A DNA stretch of 31,096 nucleotides, taken from the NCBI GenBank assembly GCA_022730285.1, contig DZCQ01000010.1, forward strand, positions 24,152 through 55,247, in the 5' to 3' direction. Source of the DNA: Flavobacterium psychrophilum (GTDB taxonomy: Bacteria > Bacteroidota > Bacteroidia > Flavobacteriales > Flavobacteriaceae). This document shows positions 16,410 to 25,869 of the stretch, in pieces. The notes under the pieces were generated by a model. That model was given only the letters and a program-made list of their open reading frames with translations. It ran no database searches and had not been told where the DNA came from. Position 1 is the first letter of the stretch. The number at the start of each line of letters is the position of its first letter. Position numbers and translations under genes: made by a program.

Positions 16410-17389
16410 AAAGAATACTTATTACAGGAGCAGCAGGTTTTCTAGGATCGCATTTATGTGATCGTTTTATTTCTGAAGGATATCATGTTATAGGCATGGA
16501 TAATCTAATAACCGGCGATTTAAAAAACATAGAACATTTGTTCCCTTTGGAACATTTTGAATTTTACAACCATGATGTTTCAAAGTTTGTTCACGTTGCA
16601 GGTAGTTTAGATTATATTTTACATTTTGCATCGCCAGCAAGTCCGATAGATTATTTAAAAATACCAATACAAACCTTAAAAGTAGGCTCTCTAGGAACCC
16701 ACAACTTATTAGGTTTGGCAAGGGTTAAAAACGCTAGAATACTAATTGCTTCTACATCAGAAGTTTATGGAGATCCGTTAATTCACCCACAAACCGAGGA
16801 TTATTTTGGAAATGTAAACACCATAGGGCCTCGTGGAGTGTATGACGAAGCCAAACGGTTTCAGGAATCTATCACCATGGCATACCACCGTTTTCATGGA
16901 CTAGAAACCAGAATTGTAAGAATATTCAATACTTATGGTCCAAGAATGCGACTAAATGATGGACGTGTAATTCCAGCATTTATAGGGCAAGCTTTGCGTG
17001 GAGAAGATTTAACAATCTTTGGAAACGGAATGCAAACTCGTTCCTTTTGTTATGTAGATGATCAGGTTGAAGGAATATATAGATTGCTACATTCTGATTA
17101 CACATTGCCAGTAAACATAGGAAACCCTGACGAAATTACCATTAAAGATTTTGCCGAAGAAATTATAAAACTTACTGAAACTAATCAAAAAATTGTATAT
17201 CATGACTTGCCAGAAAACGACCCTTTGCAAAGACAACCTAATACAGATTTGGCTAAAAAAATATTAGGATGGGAAGCTAAGGTTTCTAGAGAAGAGGGTA
17301 TGAAAATTACTTACGAATACTTTAAAAATTTACCAAAGGAAGAATTATTAAAAGAAGCTCACAAAGATTTTAAAGAGTATATTAAATAA
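16406..17389 (+). CDS. SDR enzyme, probable UDP-glucuronate decarboxylase (UDP-xylose synthase)
   Basis: This 327-residue extended SDR has the NAD motif [11 protein letters not shown] (7-17), the UXS-like [28 protein letters not shown] region given here in part (residues 73-100), [14 protein letters not shown] (117-129), and [11 protein letters not shown] with catalytic Tyr146 and Lys150. These match UDP-glucuronate decarboxylases, which make UDP-xylose or its 4-keto precursor for surface glycans. A related dTDP- or UDP-sugar epimerase/dehydratase role cannot be excluded. The start overlaps the rfbD stop by 4 bp. Confidence 0.85.
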   Translation: MKRILITGAAGFLGSHLCDRFISEGYHVIGMDNLITGDLKNIEHLFPLEHFEFYNHDVSKFVHVAGSLDYILHFASPASPIDYLKIPIQTLKVGSLGTHNLLGLARVKNARILIASTSEVYGDPLIHPQTEDYFGNVNTIGPRGVYDEAKRFQESITMAYHRFHGLETRIVRIFNTYGPRMRLNDGRVIPAFIGQALRGEDLTIFGNGMQTRSFCYVDDQVEGIYRLLHSDYTLPVNIGNPDEITIKDFAEEIIKLTETNQKIVYHDLPENDPLQRQPNTDLAKKILGWEAKVSREEGMKITYEYFKNLPKEELLKEAHKDFKEYIK

Positions 17390-17395
17390 AATTTT

Positions 17396-18754
17396 ATGTC
17401 TAAAGGGAGGTACTCTAAATATATAAGACCCATCAGTATTACAATTGATTGTATTTTGCTGGTAGTTTTATCATTATATTTTCTAAGTAGCTTTTCAATT
17501 TCACTGCCTTACTTTTTGTTTTACGAATTGTCTTCTTGGTTGGTTTTGTCTTATTTTATAGGTTTTTACGAGGTTTATAGATTTACAAAACCTGTAGAAA
17601 TTATGAGTTTGTTGTTTAGGCAACTATTTGTTTTTTTGTTAATGGTAATTGCCTTTTTCTCCATTACGAGAGAAATAATTTTTAGCTTTAGTTATTTGCT
17701 TTCTTATTTTGTAAGCTTATTTCTGCTAATTACTCTTTTCAAATCCTTGTTGTTTTATTATTTAAAAAAATACCGAATTGTTCTAGGGGGAAATTATCGA
17801 AAGGTAATAATTGTAGGTTATACAGAAAGCTCTTTAAATCTCCAAAAACTATTTGATTCTAGACCTGATTATGGGTACAGATTTAATGGTTTTTTTTCCA
17901 ATACAATTCAAAATAATCAAATTAAAGGAGTGGTTCAAGATATTGAAAATTTTGTAATAGAAAACAAAATTGACGACATTTATTGTGCTTTAAAAGAATT
18001 ATCAAATGAGGAATTAAAAAAGCTGGTAGAATTTGCAGACTACCACAAAAAAACAATCAAATTTATCCCCGAAAGCAATGAAATATATGCTAAAAATTTA
18101 AAAATAGATTACTACGAGTTCTTTCCAGTATTATCCCTAAAAAGAACGCCTTTACATGAACCGTCACTTAAATTTGTAAAAAGAACATTCGACATAACCT
18201 TTTCCATTTTTGTAATAGTGTTTTTACTGTCTTGGCTAGTACCAATAATCGCTATTTTAATAAAGTTAGACTCCAAAGGCCCTGTTTTTTTTAAACAAGG
18301 ACGACCAGGGAAAGATGAAAACGAATTTTTTTGTTTTAAATTCCGTTCTATGTTGCAGAATAAAAAAACAGAAGAATCTGTAACTAGAAATGACGAAAGA
18401 ATTACAAAATTAGGCTCTTTTTTGCGTAAAACAAGTTTAGATGAAATGCCACAATTTTTTAATGTTTTGCTAGGCGATATGTCTGTTGTGGGACCAAGAC
18501 CACATTTATGGCTTCACAACAACGAGTACCAAACAAAAATAAGAAAATATAACATTAGGTTACATGTAAAACCTGGAATTACAGGGTTAGCTCAAGTCAA
18601 AGGATTTAGAGGCGAAATAGAAACAGATTTAGAAATGGAGAATAGAATTAAATACGACTTGTTTTACATAGAAAACTGGTCTCTACTCTTAGACATTAAA
18701 ATAATTGTTTTAACTATAATTAATATTTTTAAAGGACAAGACAAAGCTTATTAA
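17396..18754 (+). CDS. Polyprenyl-phosphate sugar-1-phosphate transferase (WcaJ/WbaP family)
   Basis: This 452-residue membrane enzyme should load the first sugar phosphate onto undecaprenyl phosphate and so begin repeat-unit assembly. About four N-terminal helices (residues 15-125) are followed by a nucleotide-binding-like domain (VIIVGYTESSLNL, 137-149) and a C-terminal bacterial sugar transferase domain (261-452): KRTFDITFS helix, KGPVFFKQGRPGK, FKFRSM, LRKTSLDEMPQFFNVLLGDM, SVVGPRPH and KPGITGLAQV. It starts 6 bp after the SDR gene. The sugar is unknown. Confidence 0.93.
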   Translation: MSKGRYSKYIRPISITIDCILLVVLSLYFLSSFSISLPYFLFYELSSWLVLSYFIGFYEVYRFTKPVEIMSLLFRQLFVFLLMVIAFFSITREIIFSFSYLLSYFVSLFLLITLFKSLLFYYLKKYRIVLGGNYRKVIIVGYTESSLNLQKLFDSRPDYGYRFNGFFSNTIQNNQIKGVVQDIENFVIENKIDDIYCALKELSNEELKKLVEFADYHKKTIKFIPESNEIYAKNLKIDYYEFFPVLSLKRTPLHEPSLKFVKRTFDITFSIFVIVFLLSWLVPIIAILIKLDSKGPVFFKQGRPGKDENEFFCFKFRSMLQNKKTEESVTRNDERITKLGSFLRKTSLDEMPQFFNVLLGDMSVVGPRPHLWLHNNEYQTKIRKYNIRLHVKPGITGLAQVKGFRGEIETDLEMENRIKYDLFYIENWSLLLDIKIIVLTIINIFKGQDKAY

Positions 18755-18755
18755 A

Positions 18756-19508
18756 ATGAACGAATTAGTATCTATAATAACTCCTTGTTATAACTCCGAA
18801 AAATACATTGCAAATACCATTGAAAGTGTTATAAAGCAAACCTATCAAAACTGGGAAATGATTATTATAGACGATTGTTCTACCGACAGTACAATTAAAA
18901 TTATTGAAGAAATAGTAAAAACAGAAACTAGAATTAAATTATTGAAATTAGACACAAATTCTGGAGCGGCAAAATCTAGAAATGCAGGAATTAATATTGC
19001 TGCTGGAAAATATTTAACATTTTTAGACGCAGACGATGTTTGGTTTTCTACATTTATCCAAAATAGCATACAAACAATTAAAACTACACAAATAGCATTT
19101 GTTTTTTCTTCCTACAAACGCTCTAACGAAAACCTAGAATTTATATATTCCGATTTTATTGTCCCCAAAAAAGTGAATTATACGGATATTTTAAAATCAA
19201 ATTCCATTAGTTGTTTGACTGCATTTATAGACGTTTCCGTACTTGGTGTAAAAAAAATGCCAGACATTTTAAAGAGACAAGATATGGGATTATGGTTGCA
19301 GTATTTAAAAGAAATACCTTTTGCACATGGCATTCAAGAGCCACAAGCTATTTATAGAATAAGAGAAAACTCATTATCCCGAAACAAAAAAAAATTGCTA
19401 AAATATCAATGGCAATTTTATCGGGAAGTAGAAAAACTTTCTGTTTTTGAATCTATTTACTATATGTTGCATTGGATGTACCGAGGATTTATGAAGTATA
19501 GAAATTAA
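18756..19508 (+). CDS. Family 2 glycosyltransferase
   Basis: This 250-residue GT-A enzyme opens VSIITPCYNSEKYI, with the nucleotide-binding DDCSTDST (39-46), SRNAGI, and FLDADD (89-94) carrying the metal-binding DXD. It probably adds the next sugar to the lipid-linked glycan at the inner membrane. It starts 1 bp after the sugar transferase, and its stop codon overlaps the stop of the convergent gene. The acceptor and donor cannot be read from the sequence. Confidence 0.9.
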   Translation: MNELVSIITPCYNSEKYIANTIESVIKQTYQNWEMIIIDDCSTDSTIKIIEEIVKTETRIKLLKLDTNSGAAKSRNAGINIAAGKYLTFLDADDVWFSTFIQNSIQTIKTTQIAFVFSSYKRSNENLEFIYSDFIVPKKVNYTDILKSNSISCLTAFIDVSVLGVKKMPDILKRQDMGLWLQYLKEIPFAHGIQEPQAIYRIRENSLSRNKKKLLKYQWQFYREVEKLSVFESIYYMLHWMYRGFMKYRN

Positions 19509-20815
19509 AGCATCGATTTAAACTGTTTTAGTTTCCCTCTTTTGGTACGTTCTAAAAAATCTTTTTTTGTGTAGATAAAATGCAAACCAGGTTCTAAGTA
19601 TTTTTCAATAGCCTTTTCAATTTTGAAAATTTGCTCCTTTGTCAGCTTATTCTCACTTACATACTCTATTTCAAAACTCTCTAAACTTATTTGTTTAATA
19701 ATAAATTCTTTCACATTTCCATCATCTTCAATAATACTTTTGGTTACATAATAAAAGGTTAATCCAGGCGATTTTTTACCACTTGGTAAAACGGCAATAT
19801 CGTTTGTACGACCAATTAGTTGTTTCAAAACAGGTTTTTGCAAAGTGCTTTTTTCGTCTAGAATTCCAATATCGCCAATGTCATATCTAATAAACGGATG
19901 TGCTTTATTATACAACGAAGTAATTACAATCCGTCCCTCTTTTCCGTAAGGCAAAACATGGTTGTTTTCGTCTAAAATTTCTACAAAAAGCGTTTCAGCA
20001 TTTACTTGCCAATCGCCATCTGTATTTTGAAAAGCAATTAAATCCAACTCAGAAGCACCATATTCATTTACAATTGGAATGCCAAATTGTTTTTCCAGTA
20101 GTATTTTATCGTCTTCAAAAAGCATTTCCGAAGTAACCATACACACTTTCAGCGTTGGACATATTTCCTTTAAAATAATATTTTTAGATTGCAAAAATTT
20201 AGCAAACAAAACGATAGATGAGGTATAACCATTAATATAATCGAATTTTTTAGTTCGAAATTTAACCAAGACTTTTTCTAATACAAAATTTGATAAATCA
20301 AAAATAGTAAAGCGATAGCGATAGCTTAATAAATCTTTAATCCGTTCTTTTTTGTTACCGATAAAATCTAACGGAATTCCGTAAAAACGAGCTTGATAGG
20401 AAGTGTTAAAGTTTATTTTGTACCAACCAAATCGATATATAATGGAAGCCCAAGTTATGGCGTGAGCATATTTATCTTTAGCAAAAACAAAAGGATCGCC
20501 ACTAGAACCCGAAGTTTTGTTGACAAATACCGTTTTTGGATTATATTTTTCTGAAAGCCTTTCGGACAAAGGTTTTTGTAAATTTTTTTTATTCAGAATT
20601 GGTAAATCATTCCAAGTTATACTATTTTTTGAGCCTACTAATTCTTTATAGAAAGAATTATTTTGAAGGTGATACGCTACAATTTCTTGCTTTTTAGTTT
20701 CGATAAAAGCACGATGTTCCTCTTCCGGTAACGAAATAATTGTGCCAAATTCTGCCAGAGCTTTCACAATTGGAAAGCCGTTTAATTTAAGTGTTAAATC
20801 GAATAATGGGAACAT
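19505..20815 (-). CDS. PaaK/CapK-like adenylate-forming enzyme
   Basis: This 436-residue member of the phenylacetate-CoA ligase-like group carries KTSGSSGDPFVFAKD (100-114; the ATP P-loop), NEYGASELD, RYDIGDIG and KQLIGRTNDIAVLPSGK. CapK-type relatives sit in capsule and O-antigen loci, where they are thought to activate an acid for glycan decoration; the substrate is unknown. It faces the polysaccharide genes tail to tail with overlapping stops, so it is a separate transcript at the edge of the cluster. Confidence 0.85.
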   Translation of the reverse strand: MFPLFDLTLKLNGFPIVKALAEFGTIISLPEEEHRAFIETKKQEIVAYHLQNNSFYKELVGSKNSITWNDLPILNKKNLQKPLSERLSEKYNPKTVFVNKTSGSSGDPFVFAKDKYAHAITWASIIYRFGWYKINFNTSYQARFYGIPLDFIGNKKERIKDLLSYRYRFTIFDLSNFVLEKVLVKFRTKKFDYINGYTSSIVLFAKFLQSKNIILKEICPTLKVCMVTSEMLFEDDKILLEKQFGIPIVNEYGASELDLIAFQNTDGDWQVNAETLFVEILDENNHVLPYGKEGRIVITSLYNKAHPFIRYDIGDIGILDEKSTLQKPVLKQLIGRTNDIAVLPSGKKSPGLTFYYVTKSIIEDDGNVKEFIIKQISLESFEIEYVSENKLTKEQIFKIEKAIEKYLEPGLHFIYTKKDFLERTKRGKLKQFKSML

Positions 20816-20904
20816 TAAATCATATTTTCATCAAAAATAATAAAAGAAACTTTATTTTACTTATTTTTTTGATAGAAATCCTTTTAGCGAAGCTTAAAAC
20901 AACC

Positions 20905-20912
20905 TATTTTTG
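20905..20912 (+). promoter_or_regulatory. -7 promoter element of purD
   Basis: TATTTTTG matches TAnnTTTG exactly, 24 bp before the purD ATG. No TTG lies at the ideal distance upstream. Confidence 0.45.
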
Positions 20913-20936
20913 TACCACGACTAATATTACTACTAA

Positions 20937-22211
20937 ATGAAAATATTACTACTAGGATCTGGTGGAAGAGAACATGCTCTGGCTTGGAAAATATTGCAAT
21001 CTTCAAAATGTGATGTCCTTTTTGTTGCCCCTGGCAATGCAGGAACAGCATCTATTGCAAATAATGTCGCTTTAAACCCTAATGATTTTGAAGCAGTTAA
21101 AACATTTGTTCTTCAAGAAAAAGTAGCAATGGTAGTTGTGGGACCAGAAGACCCTTTGGTTTCTGGAATTTATGATTATTTTAAAAATGACTTGCAGCTA
21201 CAACAAATACCTGTAATTGGTCCATCAAAAGAAGGCGCAAAACTAGAAGGCAGCAAAGAATTTGCTAAAGAATTTTTAATTAAACATAAAATACCAACTG
21301 CTGGCTACGACAGTTTTACGGTGGCAACAGTTGAAAAAGGATGCGAATTTTTAGAAACTCTACAGCCACCATATGTATTAAAAGCAGATGGATTAGCGGC
21401 AGGAAAAGGAGTTTTGATTATTCAGGATTTAGAGGAAGCCAAAGAAGAACTGAGAAACATGCTTGTTCACGAAAAGTTTGGAGATGCAAGTTCAAAAGTA
21501 GTAATCGAAGAATTTTTGGACGGAATTGAATTAAGCTGCTTTGTTTTAACCGATGGAAAAAACTACAAAATTTTGCCAACTGCAAAAGATTACAAACGCA
21601 TAGGTGAAGGAGATACAGGCTTAAATACTGGCGGTATGGGTGCTATTTCACCAGTACCATTTGCAGATGCAATTTTGTTAGAAAAAATAGAAAATAGAAT
21701 TGTGAAACCCACAATTAATGGTTTACAAAAAGATGGCATAGAGTATAAAGGGTTTGTTTTTATTGGCTTAATCAATGTTAATGGGGAGCCAGTGGTAATA
21801 GAATATAATGTAAGAATGGGTGATCCTGAAACGGAAGTAGTAATACCTAGATTAAAATCTGATTTAGTAGCACTTTTTCAAGCTGTTGCTACTGAAACAC
21901 TAGACGAGGTTGCTTTAGAAATAGATCCAAGAAGTGCCGCAACAATAATGGTTGTTTCAGGTGGATATCCAGAAGAGTACGAAAAAGGAAAAGAAATTTC
22001 AGGTATTGAAAACATAGAAAATTCGTTAGTTTTTCATGCGGGAACCAAATTAGAAGGCGAAAAAATTGTTACAAATGGCGGTAGAGTATTAGCAGTGACC
22101 TCTTTTGGAAATGATTTTCAGGAAGCCACAAATACATCTTATCAAAATATAAAAAAATTACATTTTGACAAGATGTATTATCGGGAGGATATTGGCAATG
22201 ATTTATTTTAA
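20937..22211 (+). CDS. purD: Phosphoribosylamine-glycine ligase
   Basis: This 424-residue ATP-grasp enzyme joins glycine to phosphoribosylamine in purine synthesis. It opens KILLLGSGGREHALAWK, continues with PGNAGTASIANNV, VVGPEDPLVSGI, GPSKEGAKLEGSKEFAKEF, LKADGLAAGKGVLI (ATP-grasp lysine and glycine loop), NTGGMGAISPVP and EYNVRMGDPETEVV (metal ligands). Length and motifs are complete. It is monocistronic on this strand, and its stop overlaps the convergent small membrane gene by 9 bp. Confidence 0.97.
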   Translation: MKILLLGSGGREHALAWKILQSSKCDVLFVAPGNAGTASIANNVALNPNDFEAVKTFVLQEKVAMVVVGPEDPLVSGIYDYFKNDLQLQQIPVIGPSKEGAKLEGSKEFAKEFLIKHKIPTAGYDSFTVATVEKGCEFLETLQPPYVLKADGLAAGKGVLIIQDLEEAKEELRNMLVHEKFGDASSKVVIEEFLDGIELSCFVLTDGKNYKILPTAKDYKRIGEGDTGLNTGGMGAISPVPFADAILLEKIENRIVKPTINGLQKDGIEYKGFVFIGLINVNGEPVVIEYNVRMGDPETEVVIPRLKSDLVALFQAVATETLDEVALEIDPRSAATIMVVSGGYPEEYEKGKEISGIENIENSLVFHAGTKLEGEKIVTNGGRVLAVTSFGNDFQEATNTSYQNIKKLHFDKMYYREDIGNDLF

Positions 22212-22433
22212 AAAAGAATGTGCTGTTGTATCCTGATTATCTTCGTTATTTTCTTTCTGAATTTTAAGCTGTTTAATCCAATAACTAGCATAATAAATAC
22301 CAATAATTACAAAAACCCAAGAAAACATGTTTGCAATCCACCAATTATTTAGTTCTTCCAAACGTAAAAAATTATAAGGAATAAAAAGCACATTCTCAAA
22401 TAACCACTGAATTCCATCAAAAAATGATTTCAT
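22203..22433 (-). CDS. Small membrane protein (DUF6341-like)
   Basis: This is a 76-residue protein with a hydrophobic helix at about 35-53 and an amphipathic N-terminus (WLFENVLFIPYNFLRLEELN). From memory it matches a short flavobacterial family of unknown function found between purD and upp. The C-terminal tail is polar and acidic (KENNEDNQDT). A consensus promoter directly upstream supports it being a real gene. Confidence 0.72.
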   Translation of the reverse strand: MKSFFDGIQWLFENVLFIPYNFLRLEELNNWWIANMFSWVFVIIGIYYASYWIKQLKIQKENNEDNQDTTAHSFLK

Positions 22434-22459
22434 TTTATTTAAAAATTAAATTTACCACA

Positions 22460-22490
22460 CAAAAATACAAAATATACTTATGATAACCAA
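22460..22490 (-). promoter_or_regulatory. Promoter of the small membrane gene
   Basis: On the minus strand TTG (22490-22488), a 20-bp spacer and TATTTTTG (22467-22460) form a full Bacteroidetes-type promoter 26 bp before the ATG at 22433. Its -33 part lies inside the first codons of the divergent DUF6427-like gene. Confidence 0.65.
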
Positions 22491-23412
22491 CGTTTTTAGT
22501 AAATCTAGACCAATTAATTATATGTTAATTACTAGTTTGTTAGTTTTATCTTATTTATTGTACCAGTTTCGAACCAGTTACAATACTATTACATGGATAG
22601 AAATTAGCAAGAAAGTGTTTTTTTTGTTAATTTTGATAGGCTCTTTGTTTATTACGAATTTTATTACTAAAAAAAACGGACTGAGTAAAGATGATAGTTT
22701 TACTTTTTTACTTTTTTTTACTTTTTTACTTTTATTTCCCAAAACACTTTCAAGCGATACATTAATTATTTCAAATGCATTTATTTTACTAGCATTAAGA
22801 AGACTTATTTCCATGCAATCTTTGGTGAATGTTAAAGAAAAAATTTTTGATGCCTCCCTTTGGATTTTTGCTGCAAGTTTGTTTAATTTTTGGGTTATTT
22901 TATTTTTATTATTGGTTTTCACTTCCATCATAATTCATGCGTCTAGAGATTACAAAAACTGGATTATTCCGTTTATCGCATTTCTAACGGTGCTTGTGTT
23001 AAGCATCTTTTTTTCCTTATTAATAAACCCATCCGAAATAAACAATTATATTCAATCCATTACTATTGACGTTAATTTTTATTACATAACCTCTATATTT
23101 CAAAGTATTTCGTTGCTAATTTATGGTGTTTTTGCAACAACAGCTTTTGTGAGTATGTTGTTTATCTTACCAACTAAAATGTCTAATTACCAATCTGCAT
23201 ATCGCAAAATATTATTCGCTTTTATAATAGGAATTACTATTTTTATTCTGTCGTTTAATAAAGATAATAGCCTTTTGTTGTTTACCTTTGTACCAGTATC
23301 TATCATGCTAACAAACTTATTAGAAAGCATTAAAAAATATTGGATTAAAGAATCGATATTGGTAATTCTACTTCTAGCAAGTATTGTAAGCTTTGTTTTA
23401 AGAATGCTATAA
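22480..23412 (+). CDS. Polytopic membrane protein (DUF6427-like)
   Basis: This 310-residue protein has about eight hydrophobic segments and basic cytosolic loops (for example KSRPINY at the start and TKKNGLSKDD after helix 2). I recall it as a flavobacterial membrane family of unknown function. No catalytic motif is visible. It begins 46 bp from a divergent small membrane gene, and its stop overlaps the convergent upp stop by 6 bp. Confidence 0.75.
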   Translation: MITNVFSKSRPINYMLITSLLVLSYLLYQFRTSYNTITWIEISKKVFFLLILIGSLFITNFITKKNGLSKDDSFTFLLFFTFLLLFPKTLSSDTLIISNAFILLALRRLISMQSLVNVKEKIFDASLWIFAASLFNFWVILFLLLVFTSIIIHASRDYKNWIIPFIAFLTVLVLSIFFSLLINPSEINNYIQSITIDVNFYYITSIFQSISLLIYGVFATTAFVSMLFILPTKMSNYQSAYRKILFAFIIGITIFILSFNKDNSLLLFTFVPVSIMLTNLLESIKKYWIKESILVILLLASIVSFVLRML

Positions 23413-24060
23413 CTTGTCTCCGTATGCCAAATCACCAGCATCACCAAGACCAGGAATAATATAATTTTTATCGTTCAGTTTTTCATCAAGAGCAGCAACC
23501 CACAAATGGCAATTTTTTGGTAAATTTTCTTCTAAAAATGCAATTCCTTCTGGAGCAGCAATTACCACTGCGATATGTATTTCTTTTGGCTTTTGTTCCA
23601 AATGAAGCTTATTTAAAACAGCAACTAAGGATTGTCCTGTTGCAAGCATTGGGTCTATCAAAATTAAGTTTTTACCTTCAAAAGATGGAGCTGCTTGGTA
23701 TTCTACTAAAATTTCAAAAGCAGCATCGTTATTATAATGATGCCGATATGCAGAAACAAAGCCATTTTCAGCATTATCAAAAAAGTTCATAAATCCAGTG
23801 TGCAATGCAAGCCCAGCCCTAAGTATGGAACACAAAACAACATTATCTGCAATAGTAGTAGTGTGTTTTGTTCCTAATGGAGTTTCTATTTTTATAGCTT
23901 TGTAATCAAGGGTTTTACTTAATTCGTAAGCCATAATTTCTCCTATTCGTTCTATGTTTTTTCTAAAACGCATACTATCCTTTTGGACATGAATATCTCG
24001 TATTTGTGCCAAAAAATGATTTAAAATACTATTTTGTTCCGAAATATAATGTATGTGCAT
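23407..24060 (-). CDS. upp: Uracil phosphoribosyltransferase
   Basis: This 217-residue pyrimidine-salvage enzyme makes UMP from uracil and PRPP. The PRPP loop is LILIDPMLATGQS (132-144), with Gln where many homologues have Gly, and ILRAGLALHTGF (79-90) lines the active site. The C-terminal IIPGLGDAGDLAYG is the uracil-binding loop. The minus-strand region upstream contains only near-matches to the -7 element. Confidence 0.95.
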   Translation of the reverse strand: MHIHYISEQNSILNHFLAQIRDIHVQKDSMRFRKNIERIGEIMAYELSKTLDYKAIKIETPLGTKHTTTIADNVVLCSILRAGLALHTGFMNFFDNAENGFVSAYRHHYNNDAAFEILVEYQAAPSFEGKNLILIDPMLATGQSLVAVLNKLHLEQKPKEIHIAVVIAAPEGIAFLEENLPKNCHLWVAALDEKLNDKNYIIPGLGDAGDLAYGDKL

Positions 24061-24157
24061 TTGTAGTAAAATAAGATAAATGTATCATAAAAAAGAAATT
24101 AAAATATGGAAAAATAACTTTTATCCAAATTCTAAACATTTTCAAAGGTATAAAAAC

Positions 24158-24165
24158 TATCTTTG
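24158..24165 (+). promoter_or_regulatory. -7 promoter element of the DUF4254 gene
   Basis: TATCTTTG matches TAnnTTTG exactly, 18 bp before ATG 24184, which helps fix that start. No good -33 element is seen. Confidence 0.5.
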
Positions 24166-24183
24166 TAAAAAAATTAAATCAAT

Positions 24184-24789
24184 ATGTTTTCAGAACTTGC
24201 CTATACTATATTTAAACAAAGCATCGAAGATTATCATTTACACGACAATGTTAATCAACCAATAAACAATCCGTTTTCTAATGATAAGATAGAACATTTG
24301 TTATATGCTAAAAATTGGGTAGATACCGTACAATGGCATTTTGAAGACATTATAAGAGAACCAAACATTAACCCAGTAGATGCCTTGGCTTTAAAACGAA
24401 AAATAGATAGTTCTAACCAAGTTCGTACTGATATGGTAGAATATATAGACAGCTATTTTTTACAAAAATACGCCTTAATACAGGCAAAATCTACTGCAAA
24501 AATAAACTCCGAAAGTCCAGCGTGGGCAATAGATAGATTGTCTATTCTTGCTTTAAAAATATACCACATGCAACTAGAAGCAACTCGTATAGATGCCACA
24601 CCTGCACATAGAGAAAAATGCCAAGAAAAATTATCTGTTTTAGTAGAGCAAAAAAGTGATTTAAGCACTGCCATAGATGATTTATTATTTGCCATAGAAA
24701 GTGGAGATATCTATATGAAAGTGTACAAACAGATGAAAATGTATAATGACGAAGAGTTAAATCCTATTTTATATCAAAATAAAAAATAG
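24184..24789 (+). CDS. DUF4254 family protein
   Basis: This 201-residue soluble, mostly helical protein contains conserved HLLYAKNWVDTVQWHFED and LALKRKIDSSNQ segments and SPAWAIDRLSILALKIYHM. I recall it as DUF4254, usually next to a heptosyltransferase-like gene, as here (11 bp). Its function is unknown; the fixed neighbour suggests a role in LPS core assembly or its control, which is inference only. Confidence 0.8.
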   Translation: MFSELAYTIFKQSIEDYHLHDNVNQPINNPFSNDKIEHLLYAKNWVDTVQWHFEDIIREPNINPVDALALKRKIDSSNQVRTDMVEYIDSYFLQKYALIQAKSTAKINSESPAWAIDRLSILALKIYHMQLEATRIDATPAHREKCQEKLSVLVEQKSDLSTAIDDLLFAIESGDIYMKVYKQMKMYNDEELNPILYQNKK

Positions 24790-24800
24790 GAATTTTAACA

Positions 24801-25844
24801 ATGTCTAGAAATCACCATATTTTAGTAATTCGTCTATCCGCTATGGGCGATGTTGCCATGACTGTTCCCGTAATTAGAGCATTTGTACAACAATACCCTG
24901 AAGTGAAACTCACCATTGTTTCCAGAGGTTTTTTTGAGCCTTTTTTTAAAGATATTCCAAATGTGTCTTTTTTTAAAGTAGAAGTAGATAAGAGACACAA
25001 AGGATTTTTAGGATTGCTTCGTTTATTTTATGATTTAAAAAAATTAGACATAAATGCAGTTGCAGATTTGCATAACGTTATTAGATCCAAAACAATTAAG
25101 AAACTTTTTGCATTTATTGGCACAAAAACAGCAGCTTCAAGTAAAGAACGTAAGCAAAAAGAGGCACTTACAAGAGCTAAAAACAAAAAATTTGCACCAT
25201 TAAAAACAGTGTTTCAACTACATTGTGATACTTTTAAAAATTTAGGATTTCCTGTTAATTTAGACAAACCTGTTTTTCCCAAAAAAGAGCCTTTATCTAC
25301 TAATATAATTCAAATAACCGGAAATAAAACTAACTTTTGGATAGGAATTGCTCCTTTTGCACAATACGAAAGTAAGGTTTATCCGTTTGATTTAACCAAA
25401 TTATTACTAGAAAAATTAGAGGCAAATCCTAATTACACTATTTTTCTTTTTGGAGGAGGAAAAAGAGAAAAAGAATTATTAACCAAACTTTGCGAAAACA
25501 AAAAACGAACAATTAATACAGCTGGAATTATTAGTTTTCAAGAAGAAATTCAGTTAATTTCTAATCTAGATTGCATGATATCTATGGATTCTGGAAATGC
25601 TCATATAGCTGCTATGCTTGGATTGCCAGTTATTACACTTTGGGGTGCTACTCATCCGTTTGCAGGTTTTATGCCTTTTAATCAATCATTAGAAAATGCA
25701 ATAATTTCCGATAGAAAGCAATATCCTATGCTTCCTACCTCTATTTATGGCAAAAAAACAGTAAATGAATATCAAGATGCAATGCGAACCATAAATCCAG
25801 ACGAAGTTGTTCAAAAAGTGAACGATGTGATAAATAATCTTTAG
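24801..25844 (+). CDS. Family 9 glycosyltransferase (heptosyltransferase-like)
   Basis: This 347-residue GT-B enzyme opens ILVIRLSAMGDVAMTVPVIRAF and has the donor-binding C-terminal signature MDSGNAHIAAMLGLPVITLWGATHP, both typical of WaaC/WaaF-like enzymes. It probably transfers an LPS core sugar at the cytoplasmic face of the inner membrane. It forms an operon with the DUF4254 gene and converges on rnc with a 25-bp gap. Confidence 0.9.
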   Translation: MSRNHHILVIRLSAMGDVAMTVPVIRAFVQQYPEVKLTIVSRGFFEPFFKDIPNVSFFKVEVDKRHKGFLGLLRLFYDLKKLDINAVADLHNVIRSKTIKKLFAFIGTKTAASSKERKQKEALTRAKNKKFAPLKTVFQLHCDTFKNLGFPVNLDKPVFPKKEPLSTNIIQITGNKTNFWIGIAPFAQYESKVYPFDLTKLLLEKLEANPNYTIFLFGGGKREKELLTKLCENKKRTINTAGIISFQEEIQLISNLDCMISMDSGNAHIAAMLGLPVITLWGATHPFAGFMPFNQSLENAIISDRKQYPMLPTSIYGKKTVNEYQDAMRTINPDEVVQKVNDVINNL

Positions 25845-25869
25845 ACCCCATCTTTAGTAAAAGAGCATT

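Noticed and set aside
22578..22931. 117-codon Lys/Asn-rich minus-strand frame
   Set aside because: It is the shadow of the hydrophobic DUF6427-like gene; low-complexity composition and no promoter or start context.
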